DNA from: Callaeas wilsoni
Lineage: Eukaryota; Chordata; Aves; Passeriformes; Callaeidae
NCBI GenBank assembly: GCA_013398955.1
Contig: VWPU01000897.1
Location: 310,001 to 374,000 of the forward strand
Direction: 5' to 3'
DNA: 64,000 nt
The translations under genes and the position numbers were made by a program. The notes beneath the pieces were generated by a model that was given only the letters and a program-made list of their open reading frames with translations, did no database searches and was not told the origin of the DNA. Below are positions 40,601-54,649 of the stretch, in pieces. Numbering within the stretch: position 1 is the first letter of the stretch; each line of letters opens with the position of its first letter.

Positions 40601-43506
40601 TTTTCCTCATAGTCCAGTTTAGTTTTATAATTAAATTCTGCACATCTAAAAGCTAAAAAAAACCAGGCAAGAGAAGCGGATGAAGTTTAGTACATTCTGA
40701 AATTGGCGTATTTTGTTAGAAAATGAGAACAGAATTGATGGGATGCTGAGGGAACTGCTGTGACAGCAGTCAGCATGAAAACGTACAGCACATGATTTAA
40801 ATAAGCCATTACTCTTGCGGGCGTATCAAAATATGCATTTGTGCATAAAACTACAAAAATGCACACAATACAGCAGTGTTCTAGAGTCTTACATTAGCCT
40901 GGGACAATATTCATACTTGCAGAGAAGTTTTCAGAAGATCTAAATGAAGATCTCAAAAGGATGGTGAAGCTCAGCTCAAAACTTGAGCAGAATTTGCTCA
41001 AGCAAAGAGGTTTCAAGTCCCTCTGCAAACCAAACCCTTGCTGCCTTTGACAACATGAGGCCAAACTACTTTTCAGTATTTGTAGGTTTTGCTCTAAATT
41101 AAAAAGAAAAGAAAACCTATATTCAAAGCAGCTTTGGGACTGCTGTAACAAACCAAGCAAATAAAATACAGATAGCCCTATTGATTTTTCTACCACTCAA
41201 GTGGAAAACCAGAAAACAAACCAGAATTTTTTTCATGGAACAACAGTTTCCCAGTGTTCATCAAGTGGTGCTTGTCCAGAAGTTCTGTCTTCAGTCATAA
41301 AGCCTTCACTAAAACCTACTCTTCTATTCCCTTTTTTACTGTGCTAACAAAAGCAGCGTGGTCAGCTCATGCCCAGCTTCCAGATTCATGGAATTCATTT
41401 TCATACACAATCATGACAAAGATTACAACCCTTAGTAGGAACTTTTTTTTTTAAAAAAAAAGAGCTTATTTTTCATCTTTTGTAGAGATGCAGTTCACAA
41501 TCATGCTTTACTCTTCAAATGGGTAATTATTAAAATATAAAAATTTTATTTCAAGTGCTGGTCAGAGCCTGTCTCTTCCCTCCCATATCACTGCTACAAG
41601 TAAAATAGTCTCCAAGATTAGGAGTAAGTATATTTTTTCCATATTGTTCATTTTAAACAGAAATACTTTCAGATACAGCTACTTATTTATTTCTAGTCTA
41701 TTCAAAAGGTACTTTCCAGTGGCAAAACACAAATAGGACTTCCAAGGTACATTTACTATAGGATTTATATTACAAAGTAAGGCATCAACCACGGCTCCAC
41801 AGAATGACAAAGTGTTTGTACCACTCCTTTATTTAAAATAAATGTTCCTGAACAGAATATAGAAGAAAAGATGAGCCACAAGTAGAATTTCTCAATGGCT
41901 GTTTGAATTTCCCTGCTCCATTTCACATATCTCTACTCCCCAGTAATCATCTTCAGCTGCTGCTGCTAACAGAGAGCTACTGATTCTGGAATTACTTCCT
42001 CCAATTATGGAGATTTTGTAAGTAATGAAAACCAAAATATGTCTTTAGCAATGACAATCAAATTGTAAAACGGTTACAGAAATCCATAATTTGCATTTCT
42101 TATTCCCCAGTACAGGCAAATCCACAAGGGAGGCCCTCAGGAAATAAATCTAGAGAATCATTTCCTTTTAGTTACTGAAATCCTACTTCAAGAGTTTTCA
42201 TTACCATTACAAGTCAATAGTGATTTATCTGCATAGAAAGAATAACATCAAATAAAAGTACTGCAAACCATAATAGGAGTTAATATTGCAGGTAATCTGG
42301 GATGGGCATGAATGCATGAAATATACTTTTAATCCAAATATGTTATGTCACATGCATGCTGAAAGCATCTGGATATCCCCCACAAAAAAACCCCAAGTGC
42401 TTTTTAGGAGTTTATGTTATTTGCTGAGGAGTTATGGAATAGAGTTACTGTTTAGAACTAAATCATGCTTTATTCTGGTAACATCTTAAAAGTAAACATG
42501 TTGGTGATAACACAGGAGACCAAAGCTTATGGTTTAAAAGCAAACCTGCTCAAAACAAGTTAAAAAAACCCCAAACAAATCCCTTCTGCTTGCCACAGAA
42601 GAACTGATTGGTCAAATACATGAGTAAAGACAGTCCCCCAAAGAAACACATGTGGTACACTCTACATCTGATAGGGGCTCAAAGAAATCTGATTTTAGCT
42701 TTACTAATTTTATTTCAGAAGGTATTTCAAGCTGCACTTTATAAAGATAATGAAGTTTTAAAAAGGTGCAATTAGCAGTGCCTTGTGATTGTTTTCTTAG
42801 CACTAAAATAACCACAACCACAAACAGACAGCTGATAAAACACTGTCAAAGCTGCAGAAACACCTTTCCCTCATTCTAAGATTGAGCTGCTATCATCTTG
42901 TTACTCAAAATCCAGAGTTAGTACTACAAAAAAAGGCTGCAAAACATGTTGCCTCTTAATTTTCAGTTTAATACACTGGGATGCAGCTTTGCACACACGG
43001 GAGTCTCCTGTCCAGCGTGCAGTATATGTAACAATACCTGGTTTTACAGATAAAAAAAAAAAAGCCTTTTTTGCTTGCCTAAAAAGCTTTACTCAGCATG
43101 AGTTCAGCAAGTCTCAAGGTTATTTATCACAATAAACAGTACTTTTTAATGTAATGCAGTTATCTCCCCTCTACAACCTACCACAGTACACTGAGTAAAT
43201 CTTCCCACTTTTTAGGAAGTTCACTACAATGCTGAAAAGCAGTGGCTACATGGAGAGAGAAGGGGAGGGGGGAAAAAAGGGACATCTGAAGTTGTCTACT
43301 AGTACCTTATCTGCCCAGCAGATATAAAAACAAATATCTAGCAAATACAGAAGAGGGTGCCTGCGGCCTCTCCCAGCTCATCCCTGGGGATGGGCATCCA
43401 CCTTCCCTTGACACCTGCTTTTGAGTTTGACAGTGAAAAACTGCTGTCCAGTTAAAATTCCGCTGTCACAGGCTGTGACCACGGCCACTTTCCTGCTGCA
43501 ATTGGG
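37603..43506. other. Intron stretch, no gene; homopolymers
   Basis: This is AT-rich DNA without a recognisable gene or transposon. It includes an A11 run at 39485-39495, a T10 run followed directly by A9 at 41443-41461, an A12 run at 43052-43063 and a 31-nt purine run at 43252-43282. A few A-run/C-run motifs occur (38430s, 42380s, 42560s). Confidence 0.6.
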
Positions 43507-43622
43507 TCCCCTGAGCCTTTTCCTCTTCAGGCAGAGAGGAGATGAACAAGCCCCACTCCACTCCCCAGCTGGTCCTTACACATCACTGCTTCAGCCCCTT
43601 TTCTTGGTGCCTTTCAGCTGGG
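43507..43622 (-). mobile_element. Degraded CR1 LINE fragment
   Basis: The plus strand follows the antisense of the CR1 ORF2 3' region: cccctgagcc, then ttttcctcttcaggc, gatgaacaagccccactcc, ctccccagctggtcctta and a final part near cagccccttttcttggtgcc. The block order fits CR1 but the identity is low, so this is an old insertion with sense on the minus strand. The lower confidence reflects reliance on remembered consensus. Confidence 0.55.
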
Positions 43623-43890
43623 CTACTCATTGTCTAAACTGCTTCGTGGATTTTCCAGGACAGCAAACTCCCCCCTAATCAATCAGAAATACAATCAGCT
43701 TCTTCAAATCAGCTTAAAAGGCAGCTCATCATTTCTACAACCAAGAAAGCTACTAAATGGGTAAATGAAGTGTCCAGGAAAATGGCCAGGCACTGGCATA
43801 CGATGGAGTCATTATTTTCTATAAACAATCTATTAGACAATGTTCTGTTATACTATTAGATAGTGAGGGAATGGTCCCCTGCACATTTTG

Positions 43891-44038
43891 CACCAGCCTG
43901 ACAAGAGTTCAAGCAGTGTTTGGCCAATGCCCGCAGGCACAGGGTGTGATTCCTGGGGTGTCCTGTGCAGGGCCAGGAGTTGGACTCGATGATCCTTGTG
44001 GCTCCCTTCCAGTGCAGGATATTCCCTGATTCTGTGAT
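43891..44038 (+). mobile_element. CR1 LINE 3' end (CR1-J-like)
   Basis: Sense is on the plus strand. The blocks caagcagtgtttggccaatg, cccgcaggcacagggtgtga, tcctggggtgtcctgtgcag, aggagttggactcgatgatc and cttgtggctcccttcc, followed by an attccctgattctgtgatct tail, are the classic 3' end of a CR1 family frequent in songbirds. The element is strongly 5'-truncated. The tail retains about two decayed copies of the ATTCTNTG octamer. Confidence 0.9.
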
Positions 44039-47000
44039 CTGAACAGCTCCCCAGGTAACTACCAGGCATGGTTTTCAGAGTTAAAAATCAACACAGGCCC
44101 TTTTTAATATACAGTGCCCATAAAGTGACCCTCTTCCAGAGGCCAAGACACTCCAAAATAGCTGCAAGTTATTCCAATAAACATCCCCAGGTATGTTTAA
44201 TTTACTGATACTGATGCCTCCTACACTGCAATCGCCTCTTAGGGATTTAAAGAACCTGCTTGTCTCTCTTCAGCTAATATTAAATACACATTCATAGCTG
44301 ATGTTTTGTGATAACCAAGAATAAAAATACTCCTTTTCTCTCATCAACTATGTAACACGCCTAACAACCTGTATCAATATCCACTTTAAATTGCACCAGG
44401 GAGGAGTGGAGAATCACACTAAAAGTCAAGCAGTGCCACTTCTGCCCTCTGCCATATCCACTGGGGAATGGACTTCCAGTGCCTGACTGCTGATCCTCAA
44501 TACATCACAGAGGAATAACAAAATCCTGTGTTTACTGCAATCTCCATTTCTGTAGCAGTTTCACAGCAGAAATACAAATATTTTCCCTGTACAGGGGAAA
44601 TCAGAATATACTGAGAGCCGTGGTAAATACATGGCATGCACAGTAAACAGACAATGACAATGTAATTAACAACAGTAGATACCGGTTTAAAAGGTTCTGT
44701 TCTCAAGTTGTGGGCTGGAAGATCACTTCTCTTTTTGAACTTTCATCACAGGAAATTTTAAAAAGTAAATAACATGAAAAATGAAGTGTAGTTAAAAGCA
44801 TATCCAAGAGAAACTTTAGGTGTCACTTTTTTTCTCCTTAATACCTATGGCTTCTATTAGCAATAAATCAATTTTCCAGTTCCTTGGGAAAAAAACTCTA
44901 GTCAGGACTTCATTAGTATATTATTTTTCACAAGAATGTCAATAACAAAATAACTTTTAAACATTATTTTACCAAAGAACTACAGTTCAAATGCTCACAT
45001 TCAATATCCAACATCAAAAAGACTTCCTTAGAGGCCACAAATTTAACAGGAAGAAAATAATCACAAGTTAAATATTCAGGTAGGATTTTTCTTTCCTGTA
45101 AAGTTATTACACTGCTGAATATTGATAAAACTGCAGTTCTATTTTTAATATTTAGCATTCCTGAAACAGGTGTAATAGCAGTAGTAATTAAAGTGTAATT
45201 AGTGCTGAAGCAACACACTCATGCAGCATTTTTTTTCTTAATATTACAACTCTTTCTACAGAATTGTTTTCATTTTACTAAGATACTTGAACATTTAGAA
45301 TGGACACATCTAAGAAATAATTAACAATAAGTGCTGTCTTAGAGGTCTATTTTAAATTTAATTAAGCAAAATATTTAAAATCAAAGTCTATAGTCAAGAC
45401 ACAAGAAAGGGCAGTGTTTCAAAAACGTGCTTCAAGATCCTTCTCCTTTTACAGTATGGTTCATTATTTTCCTACTACAAGATTTTTTAAAGCTCTTTTG
45501 AACATTAATTGACATAATTACTAAAATACTCCATAATAAAAAAATCCAGGCAATTTAGAAGTACATGTTAGCTCATTTGAGAGGAGTAAAGTTAAAATAG
45601 AACATAACACAGAAAGCCAATTTCATATTTTAAAGACAACCAGAACGCTAAACCACACATCATCCTGGTAGACCAAACAAATAGATATGCTTAATAGAAA
45701 TACAAAGGAGCTGAAAGACAGTTCTTACAAGAAAGAGGTGTATTTGTGGTAACAGAACAACACCAGAGTTTGACCTCACAGATTCCTTTCCTCTCCAAGA
45801 AATATTTGAGAATGAAATTTGGGCAGGTTTAAAGCAATACACAAATGCAACTGTCCTGAACAGACACCAAATCCTTCAACTTTTTTATGCTCAATCATGT
45901 TCTATCTCAACATTTCTCTTTAATAAGTTGATCTCTTTGCAAATAGCCCCATTGAAGATATCTCCAATGCCGAAGTCCTAAAAGAGCCATCCCTTTGCAG
46001 CAACATCTCAGACCCTAGCACAGTATTTCATAAATGTCCCTAGCACATAAAGGATGCTTTGATCATGTTTTGGGCCCCTCTTCCCTACTTTATGACTTGA
46101 TTTCCACAGCAGTCTCCCAAAGGAGCTTAACAGTTCTTCAGGTATCTTCAGAAGCCATTATGCAAACTTAACTGCTAATTATAGGCATTAAATAGATGTA
46201 CCAAATCAAATGGTTAATGAACAATATGACAAGAAAACTACACAAAAAGGTTTGAATCCCTTAAGGAAATACCTATCTTCTAAGCCCCACAGCTGCCTTG
46301 ATATTCTCAATATTGATCATTTGCAGGCAAAACAACAGAAAGGCAAATTAAAGTTTATTGGGTGATAAGAAACTGACATTGTGAATCGATGAATCGCTCT
46401 GTTACATTTAATCCCAAGTGATTTGAGTAGTTCAGTACATCTTCCAAGCTTGTCTTTATGTCATACTGTAAAGTGAAAGGCAAATGGAAATTTATTAAGC
46501 TATGAATCCTTTATTACTTAAACTCAATAAGCCCTAAATGGCTCATCCATAAACGGCAGCTCAAGTATTACACGTTTAAATTTTTTAATACAACAGAAAG
46601 CTTTAGCAGGATTGACACAGTGGTCCTGGGGCAGCCTGATGTTCTCTAGTGAATGGATCTGAACATAAAACTGCAGCTTGGAGCCCAAGGGAGGGTGAGG
46701 ACAACCCAGCAGAGAGCCAGTGCTGGAGCTTCAGGAAGTCACAGCCACCAGAGCACACAACCCTCCCTGAAACTGGTGACAAGTGGTAACAGGAATTGGT
46801 GCCTCGTGCCCACCAGCTGCTACAGAAACCCTCATGCCCATCATTAATGAATGGAGAGGTGAAACCCTTACTGCTAGAGTAGCTGATGAGGTTTTACAGA
46901 TGAAAGTGATTTGAGAAGCTGACAACACAAACTTTTCAAGAGGTACTAAGAGAGCATCAAAATCCACACCAGGAACATTTACATGGCTGCAGCTGACAAA

Positions 47001-50000
47001 CACGAGCCTTTGTTATTCAGCTGCTGGACAGAGAAGATTTAGCTCTTGCAATTCACTCAAATGCAAACAGACAAATGCAACAAGTCAATTTTAACACTAA
47101 CTCCCTTTTGGGGTCCAGTTCTATATGAGTTTTCATATTTAGAACATCTAAACAGTATTGAAGTGTAGAATAAGTTAACACTTAGAAACACTTAGCACTG
47201 TAATTCTGTAGTAAAATACTATAAAACCCTCTGTGGAGAAGTATCCTAGACAGCACAGTTGGCTAGAAAATAAAATACTGAATGCTTTCAACTTCACAGA
47301 AATAGAGTCACAGTACCAACACTGAGTCTATGTGTGTCAGCAAAAAAAGTACTGACTAGAAAGTTTTAAACTCAATGCTGAGCCAATTTTCGCTGTCAGA
47401 AATATCTAGGAAGTTATTTATTTTCTTATTAGTCTGATATTAAATCCATCTGTTGATGTTTATTTGAAATACAAGTTATGTTCCTAGAACAGGATGCATC
47501 TCTCTAAAATTCTAGATGAACTAACACATCCTCACACCAAGAGAGTAAATGCAAGTTTTGTCATAACTTCAACAGCACAAAAATTTGCCCCCAAATGTCC
47601 TTTTTAGATTGGACTTGTTAAGGCTTCATATAAGCATGCCTAAAATGGACCAAATGTGAAATTCCAGACCAGCAAGTAGATGAAGGGTAATTCCTTCAAG
47701 CAATCCTTCAGGGGATTCATAAGCTGTTGCTTATTTTACCAAGAAAACAAGTCTTTTCTGATTATTCTGGCAGTGCATCCCAGAGCCAAGTCATTGGGAA
47801 CATCTATTAATAGTATTATTGAGAATCCAATGGTGTTAAAGAATAAATAATTCACAGTATCGAATGCAGAGTCCCCTCAAACACTGCAAGTCTTCAAAAC
47901 CTAGAGTTTCCAAGGTTTTGTGCCTCACCCAACTTCTTTAGGCTTTTGCTTTAACCTTAAGAAAGCTTCCCAAGCTCTTATGCATGCAGACTAAATGGAG
48001 TAATAAATGGCTACTCGCATTTCAAATTTAAAAAGTGTTGATATGAAAATATTGCAGTATTATTCGTTAAGCTAAATGTCATTATAACACATGGAAGTCA
48101 TCCACAGGGACACAAAAACCAAATTCGATTTCTAAGAACACAAGATTCCTACTTGAACTGTAAGGAAAGTTGAGACACAGGCAAAGAAATAACACTGATG
48201 TCATTTTACCCTACAACTGTGTAGGGAGAAGTGGTTTTTTAGGGGCTTTCTATTTTTTGATGCCAAGACATGTTTCACTCAGAAACATGTCCCATAATTA
48301 TAAGGGCATTACCATAAGGAGTGATTGGGACTGTATGAGTTAAAATAAGGATAGAAAAGGATCACAAAAATTAACCAAAAAAAGTCACTTTCAGAAAATA
48401 TTATTCAATTCAAACTTGCCTCTTTAGGTTGATTCTGGCAAAACTAAATTAGAAGAACATAAAGAATAATTTTAATTTGAAAATGCTGTTTCCACTATGG
48501 AAAATTATATTATTATGCAGAATCACTTAAATATTTAAAACATATAAATGCAAAGAGGTTTTTGCTACCTATTTCTGGATACTTTTCATTATGTGAAAAT
48601 ATTCATTGCTTGGTCTTTTCATCCTTTATAGGATTTTAATATGCTTGATAGCTCAACTATTCAACTTTCCCATAGGTTTTAAACTCTAGTTTTTACACAT
48701 CTCTACTGACACTTCAGGACTGGAGTGTGATTTCAATTACCTGCATTATTTTCTGGCAATTATCCACATATTACTTTTTACTTGAGCTACCCAGGTGTTC
48801 TAATGATACATCAAAATTTTTACATTAATTTCTACGCCTTATTTTTCAGTTGCCACCACGACAAATAACTCCACCTCTGTCAGAGCTTTTTAGTAAGTTA
48901 CAAAAAAAAGCACTCAGCAGTTACCACTCCCTTAGAAATTCATTATTTCTTTGTAAACAATCACCTTTTTGAAACACTGTTTACAAAACACCACTGATTT
49001 TCCCAACTTCCCAACCCAGGCTTCTTCAGGATGGTGGGAAGACAGCTTATGATCGGATTTTAAGAACCAAAACACTACTGCAGCACATCAAAGTCGCAAG
49101 TATTGTAGAGTTCAGACAGCTTCCAGAAAACAACCTGCACAAAATGTTTTGATGGAGCCAGTTTCATGAGCACTTTGCTTCATAAATAAATAATTAAAAG
49201 CATGAGATTTAACTTTTCATTCTGGTACCCCATCCCACACCTGTGAGTGCTCCTCAACGTGCCCATCTCAGTCTGCCACACGCAGAGCTCAGCATTTCTA
49301 TCCCTTCCTTCCCCTCAAAGCAGGTAAACTTCTTTCCTCGGTTAACCCTGTACAGAGAATATTTTAATAATGCAGTGCCAGAATGTACTCATTCACAATA
49401 GAGAAATGGGCATCTGCAGGACATTTTCTGAGGGGCAAGACAAGTGCACAGAGGTGCTTCTACAAAGCTTTTTTTGTACATTAAAATCTACTAGTGTGCT
49501 TTGGCAGGAGGGAGCTGCTAAGCTGCACAAAAAAACTTCAAACTGCAGGAGGAACTAGGTAGAACAGCAAGGTTTAACTGAATTCACTGCTGCATTTTTT
49601 ACTCCAGCTAAAAGCCTTTTGACAACAAAAGGCAGAGTCTAGCAAGGAAAAACAATTTACACAGGCAAAATTATCAGAAGGCTGTAATTAAATAGGGATA
49701 TTCACATAATTTCAGGAACTTCAGCAGCAGAGGTATTACCTGCCTGTATTCACACACAGTAGATCAACTACTCCTACCTGAACTTCACTCATTTTTCGAG
49801 CCAAAGCAATTGCATCAGGAATTCAGCCTTTCACATCAAAATGAAAGGGGTTTTTTAGCTCTCAGCCACTAAGCAACTGAGGAAAAAAAATCTTTTCTGG
49901 GAAAGTAGGATAGGTGTATTAATCCAGAACTAGATGCAAAGTCCATGAAGGAAGGACTGAACCTCATGAGGAATTTGTTCAGGATGGTTCTGAACTGCAG

Positions 50001-53000
50001 CATACAGCCACCACTACAGTCTTAATAAAAACTAAAGTAGGGCAAAAGGATTTATAATAGGTGCTAATGTAACTTCACAGGACATTAAAACACATAAATT
50101 CTGAAGGCACCTAACCTTCAGCTAGGCTTAACAGCAAAATGCTCAAGTGACTCACAAGTGGGTCACATAACTAAACAGATTAAAACTCATAGAAGCATCT
50201 TGAAAAACAGAGTGAGAAGCTACTTACACACTCAGAAAAGTTAAAGCACAACCTAGAAGAAAAACACCTACAAACATATTCTCTTTACAACAATCATTGG
50301 ACTTACCTAGCCAAAAGAAATCCTCCAAGAATGGAAACTCAGCCTTGCTTGTTATAGAAATTATTTTCTAAATCCACCTCTCACTACATTAAAAAAAGGT
50401 CTCCACAAACTCAACATGCATCTTCAGTCTCCGTTGTTCCCTCATTTCTTTTTATCCAGCGTGGCCAGCTGCAAGCAATGATCCTGCCAGGGTTCCCCAG
50501 CTGCAGCTGGTCAGCAATCAGCTGCAAACTGGGGAGATACCACTGCAGCTGTGCCCCTGCCACTCACATCCTGCATTGCTCCTCTGTGATTCTCAGTTTT
50601 CGGGAGACACGCAGGAACTGTAGATCCATGAGGATTTTGTCCTTTTGAGAGCAGAAATGAGCCCCTTCTCTTTCTACATGGTTTTGTTTGTCTCCTCACA
50701 CCAGTACAATTGCCATGGTGCTAAATCATGTATGAGTTTGTTGAAATCCCGACAAAATCAGTACAGTTTCTTTCACCAACCGAGCTTTGAAGGCTTACAG
50801 GTCTCACAGGAGCTACAGATTGGCCAAATAATACAAACTACAAATGGAAAGCAACCATTATTCTGTAAGTTGGTAAACCCACAGTTCTGGCAAAGCTTGC
50901 CTCCAGCAGTAACCTCTTAATATTCCCCTTGAAGTATGTGCCTGTTGATACCTGAAGTATCAACATTTACAAATCACTAGAGATCAAATTAGAACGTACA
51001 AAATAAGGTGTCATGGTAACAAGCCAGTCCCCAAGCAATGTCTCTCAAACACAAGGCAAGGAGAGAAATGAGGTCTGGGAAAATACACGAGCAATGGTAT
51101 GGAGTCCAAGCTGGTCGGACAGGAAAAGTGCACTTCTGATTTGTGACAGAAAGCAAAGCTCATCTAGGTGCTTACAGAGTGAGACAGAAGTTCTGTATTT
51201 CCAATTTTGTATTAGAAAATAAGGAATTTTCAGGGCTCACTGGCAGTAGGACCCAGATTACACCCATCCAAATTAAGTTTCAATTATTTAAGACAGTAAG
51301 TAAGAACCACTGGAGCAGGTTAAGGCAGCTGCATTGAACCTTCTTGTGAAAGATTTTCATGAAGTCAGCAGGCAACTCCTGCTTCCTTACTGGGAAAGCA
51401 AAAACAAACACAGGCAGTGAGAGGCCACTAGAACGAAAAATCCACACTTCATTAGCAAAGGCACCAGAAAGGCAAAGCTTTGGATGCAACAAAGATCAGT
51501 TGTGGAGCTAATCCTGACCTCAATGTGCCCGCCAGCTCAAGGCTTTGAGAGCAGAGCTTGTTCTGGGAACACAGGGAACAAATACTTGTGGCAGCAATTT
51601 GCCTTTGAAGCAGTGATTCCCAGATTCTGTGTCTGTAGGGCCACCTGTGGATCAGAAGGCCACAGCATTTGTTAAATGGGAGCACTTGGACACGCTCTCC
51701 CATGAGAAACATGCAATACCCTGGTGGCTGCAACTCCAGGCTGAGGCCCCTTCCCGTGGTTCCTTTACCAAGATGACCCAGAAGGCAAATCAACCTTTAA
51801 ATTCACCTTTAAAGCTATGATGTTTTACCCAAATGATACCATTTAGCTACTGGAATAGGACAAGATTCACCCATGTTAAACAGTTCTGATAATTATTTGA
51901 AATAAAAATCCATAGGAGTAACAGTGAAACAATGAAGCCAAGTGTGTCAGCAAAGATGTATTATCTAATATTTTACTAATAAGATGAATAGATGGAATAA
52001 GTAAGCAGAGAAATAAAACAGCAAGTTCTGTCTAAACATATATAAATTTTTAGATAAAATATATTGTGTTATACAATTTTCTCTTTCTCTTATTTTTAAC
52101 AGAGAGAGGAAAGAGAAGAGAGAAAGAAAAGCTAGGATACCAATAACACGACTGCCATCTTAAGAGTTATTGTATAATTAAAATTCATTTCCTAGCATGA
52201 AGTTTTGGAATTAGTGACAGGATGAGCACCAGGGAAATGTATATCATCACAGTATGAATAAGAAAAGTCCATTCATTATTTCACATGCACTGTATGCTAA
52301 CTGGTCTAAATTATACATCAGTGAGTTCCACTGCATGTCTTAATTCTTGGAAAAAACCACTGAGTAATTAGGTTTGTATTGGGTGTATGGAAGGTGCTTG
52401 CAGGTTCTAGATAAAGGGTCAGCGTAGGTTATGAAACATTTCAAGTATTGACTGTTTTCACATTTCAATTCTGAAAAATTGACAGCGATTCCTAAGAGAA
52501 TTTTGAGAAGACTTGGAATGAACACTGTTGAAAGATCACAAGCTCCTCTTTCTACACCAGCTCCTTAAGACTTTAATATACTTTGCATATCTGCCTGTAT
52601 CAGAAATCCTGGCCAAGCAGTTTAACAAATGACATCTGAGTCCTGAGAAAATACCAGAAGTTCTAAAGATCTCATAACTCGGTGAGTAACAATAAGATTT
52701 GCATTTCTGAACAGTAAAGAAGGATTGTGAGTTATTGATTCTCTCAGTCTAAGGCAAAATATTATTTCCCTGCATTAAAGTAATTGACTTCCCAACATCT
52801 GCATCCCTCCCTTTACCAATGAATATTGTATTTCTAAGTGCCGTCAGTGCTGGTGATTTCAATACTCCTTCCTACACTGATGAATAAGAAAATTAATGCA
52901 GGTCCACGCCATGAATTCAGAACGACTTCATGGCTTTATTATGTTTATTACCAAATAACTCCAGCCAAGCGGTGTATGATTTTCATCTCTGAATTGGCAA

Positions 53001-54330
53001 CAAAGTAAGTAATATTTAATGTTGATATCTCCATTCAAGCACTGCTGCTCAACAGTGCCTGCTGCCTACAGTCATATACCTTGTTTTCACTCTTCAGAAG
53101 CATTTTTTTCTGGAGTAAACAAGACAAATCAATTTGCCTCCAACTCAAATCAAAGATGGTCAACCATAAGCCAAGTGGGGAGGATGCCACAGTGTTTTTA
53201 TCTTGAGATAATTGTGCATGTTATAAAACCATGCATGAAGTAGTGGTAAAACTCCCTTTTTAGCCAGTGAAAACCAGAACTTTGTTACAGGAGCTCTTAA
53301 TGCAGCAGCTCTTCATTAAATTCATACCCCTGATGAGTAGGACATGCTCCCTTCCCCACTGGAGAATGAAGTGACCCCAAGCTGGTTGGTTGGTTGTTTT
53401 TTCCTTCATAATTTACATTCAAATCAGGCAGAAATTTTAACTAACAGCATCAACGGGAAACACTCACCTCTTCCACTGACTATCCGAGCCCTAGCTCCAG
53501 CACCAATGATTAAATTAGCAAGTCAAACAAGGTAAATGTGGGAGGAAGAAACAAAGGTATTTTTGCTGCACCTTCTCTTCCAAACTGATTATGCTGAGGG
53601 CCACGTTTTTAGATCACTGATGTATCTGCCCAAACAATCCATTTGACATAATTTTCACAAATAAATTATTTCACCCTTGGAAATTTTTCACAGAGTTTAA
53701 TCTGCTAATGTAATAAAAGAGGACAATTGGGGTACACACACAAACTAACATCAGTAACTTCCAGACATTGGCAATTTCCCTGTACTTCACGCCCCTAGTG
53801 CGTCCTTTGTTTATTAAGATGGACAGAGCACTCCCTACTTGTTCAGCCAAAGTTGCTGGCAAAACAGGGACATTTATTTTAATAACCTTAAATTGAAGGG
53901 CAATCTAAAAAGAAACGAGCAGGAGAACGGAGCATTAAAAAATCCATCATACTGACAGAGCTCTCTTCTCCAAGGAGCACAGGATACTGGAGACAACCCT
54001 ACTCCCAGATATCTGCATCACTCAGAACTGGACAATGAAACAGATTTTGGGTTTACTTGGATACTCATTTCATTCACTCATTTGTTCATTTAGACAGTTC
54101 TTAGCTGGGTTTTAAAAATCATCCGGTTTCCTTTGAGAAAAGGCACTGGCCAGACTATGCATTCTTATTTTGATTAACACTATTGTCATAGTTTGTGTTA
54201 AGCCACTTTATGTCTTCACTTTTGCTTTTCACTGAGAAACTTCCTTATTTTCTTAGTTGGTCACCGAAGAAGTATAATCACAGTTAACAAAGAATATGGT
54301 TTTTAGCTTATTAGAGCTGAACCAAGACAT
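44039..54330. other. Intron stretch, no gene; several GC-richer blocks
   Basis: No coding or RNA gene is supported. It is mostly AT-rich unique DNA. GC-richer blocks at 46630-46990, 50450-50640 and 51480-51800 contain overlapping small frames on both strands without recognisable domains; they may be old transposon remnants I cannot name. A pyrimidine-then-purine segment at 52077-52130 is listed separately. Confidence 0.55.
52077..52130. repeat. Pyrimidine/purine mirror segment (imperfect hairpin)
   Basis: A C/T-rich arm (ttctctttctctt) is followed after about ten bases by an A/G-rich arm (agagagaggaaagagaagag and on). The two can pair imperfectly as a hairpin. Local slippage of CT/GA repeats is the simplest origin. 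Confidence 0.6.
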
Positions 54331-54331
54331 T

Positions 54332-54370
<39 letters not shown>
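54331..54370. repeat. (TTTA)10 microsatellite
   Basis: Ten perfect TTTA units occupy 40 bases without interruption. Perfect tetranucleotide arrays of this length usually vary in copy number between individuals, so this is a likely polymorphic marker within EPHA6 intron 2. Confidence 0.95.
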
Positions 54371-54649
54371 TGGCCAGAAAATAAAACCGTCTCCAGAAGA
54401 GAAACAGTTATTTCCTGGGAAGTTACGTCCAGCTATTCCCCTGGGTGGATGCATGTGTGGTGATGGATGTGGGATGATGGGGGAGTGGTGATTTTTTCCT
54501 GGTCTTTTTCCCAGTTATTTGCTTTATATTTAAGCAAGTGCAACAGTCCTGGCTGCTTCAGATCTGATAAAAGCTCCTTTTAGGTGAACATGCCCAAGCT
54601 AATCTCACATCTGAATTTAGGCAACCCATGTGCTGGCACACTTTCTCCT

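Noticed and set aside
43252..43282. G-quadruplex candidate
   Set aside because: The G runs (4, 6 and 3) do not give four separate runs with proper loops.
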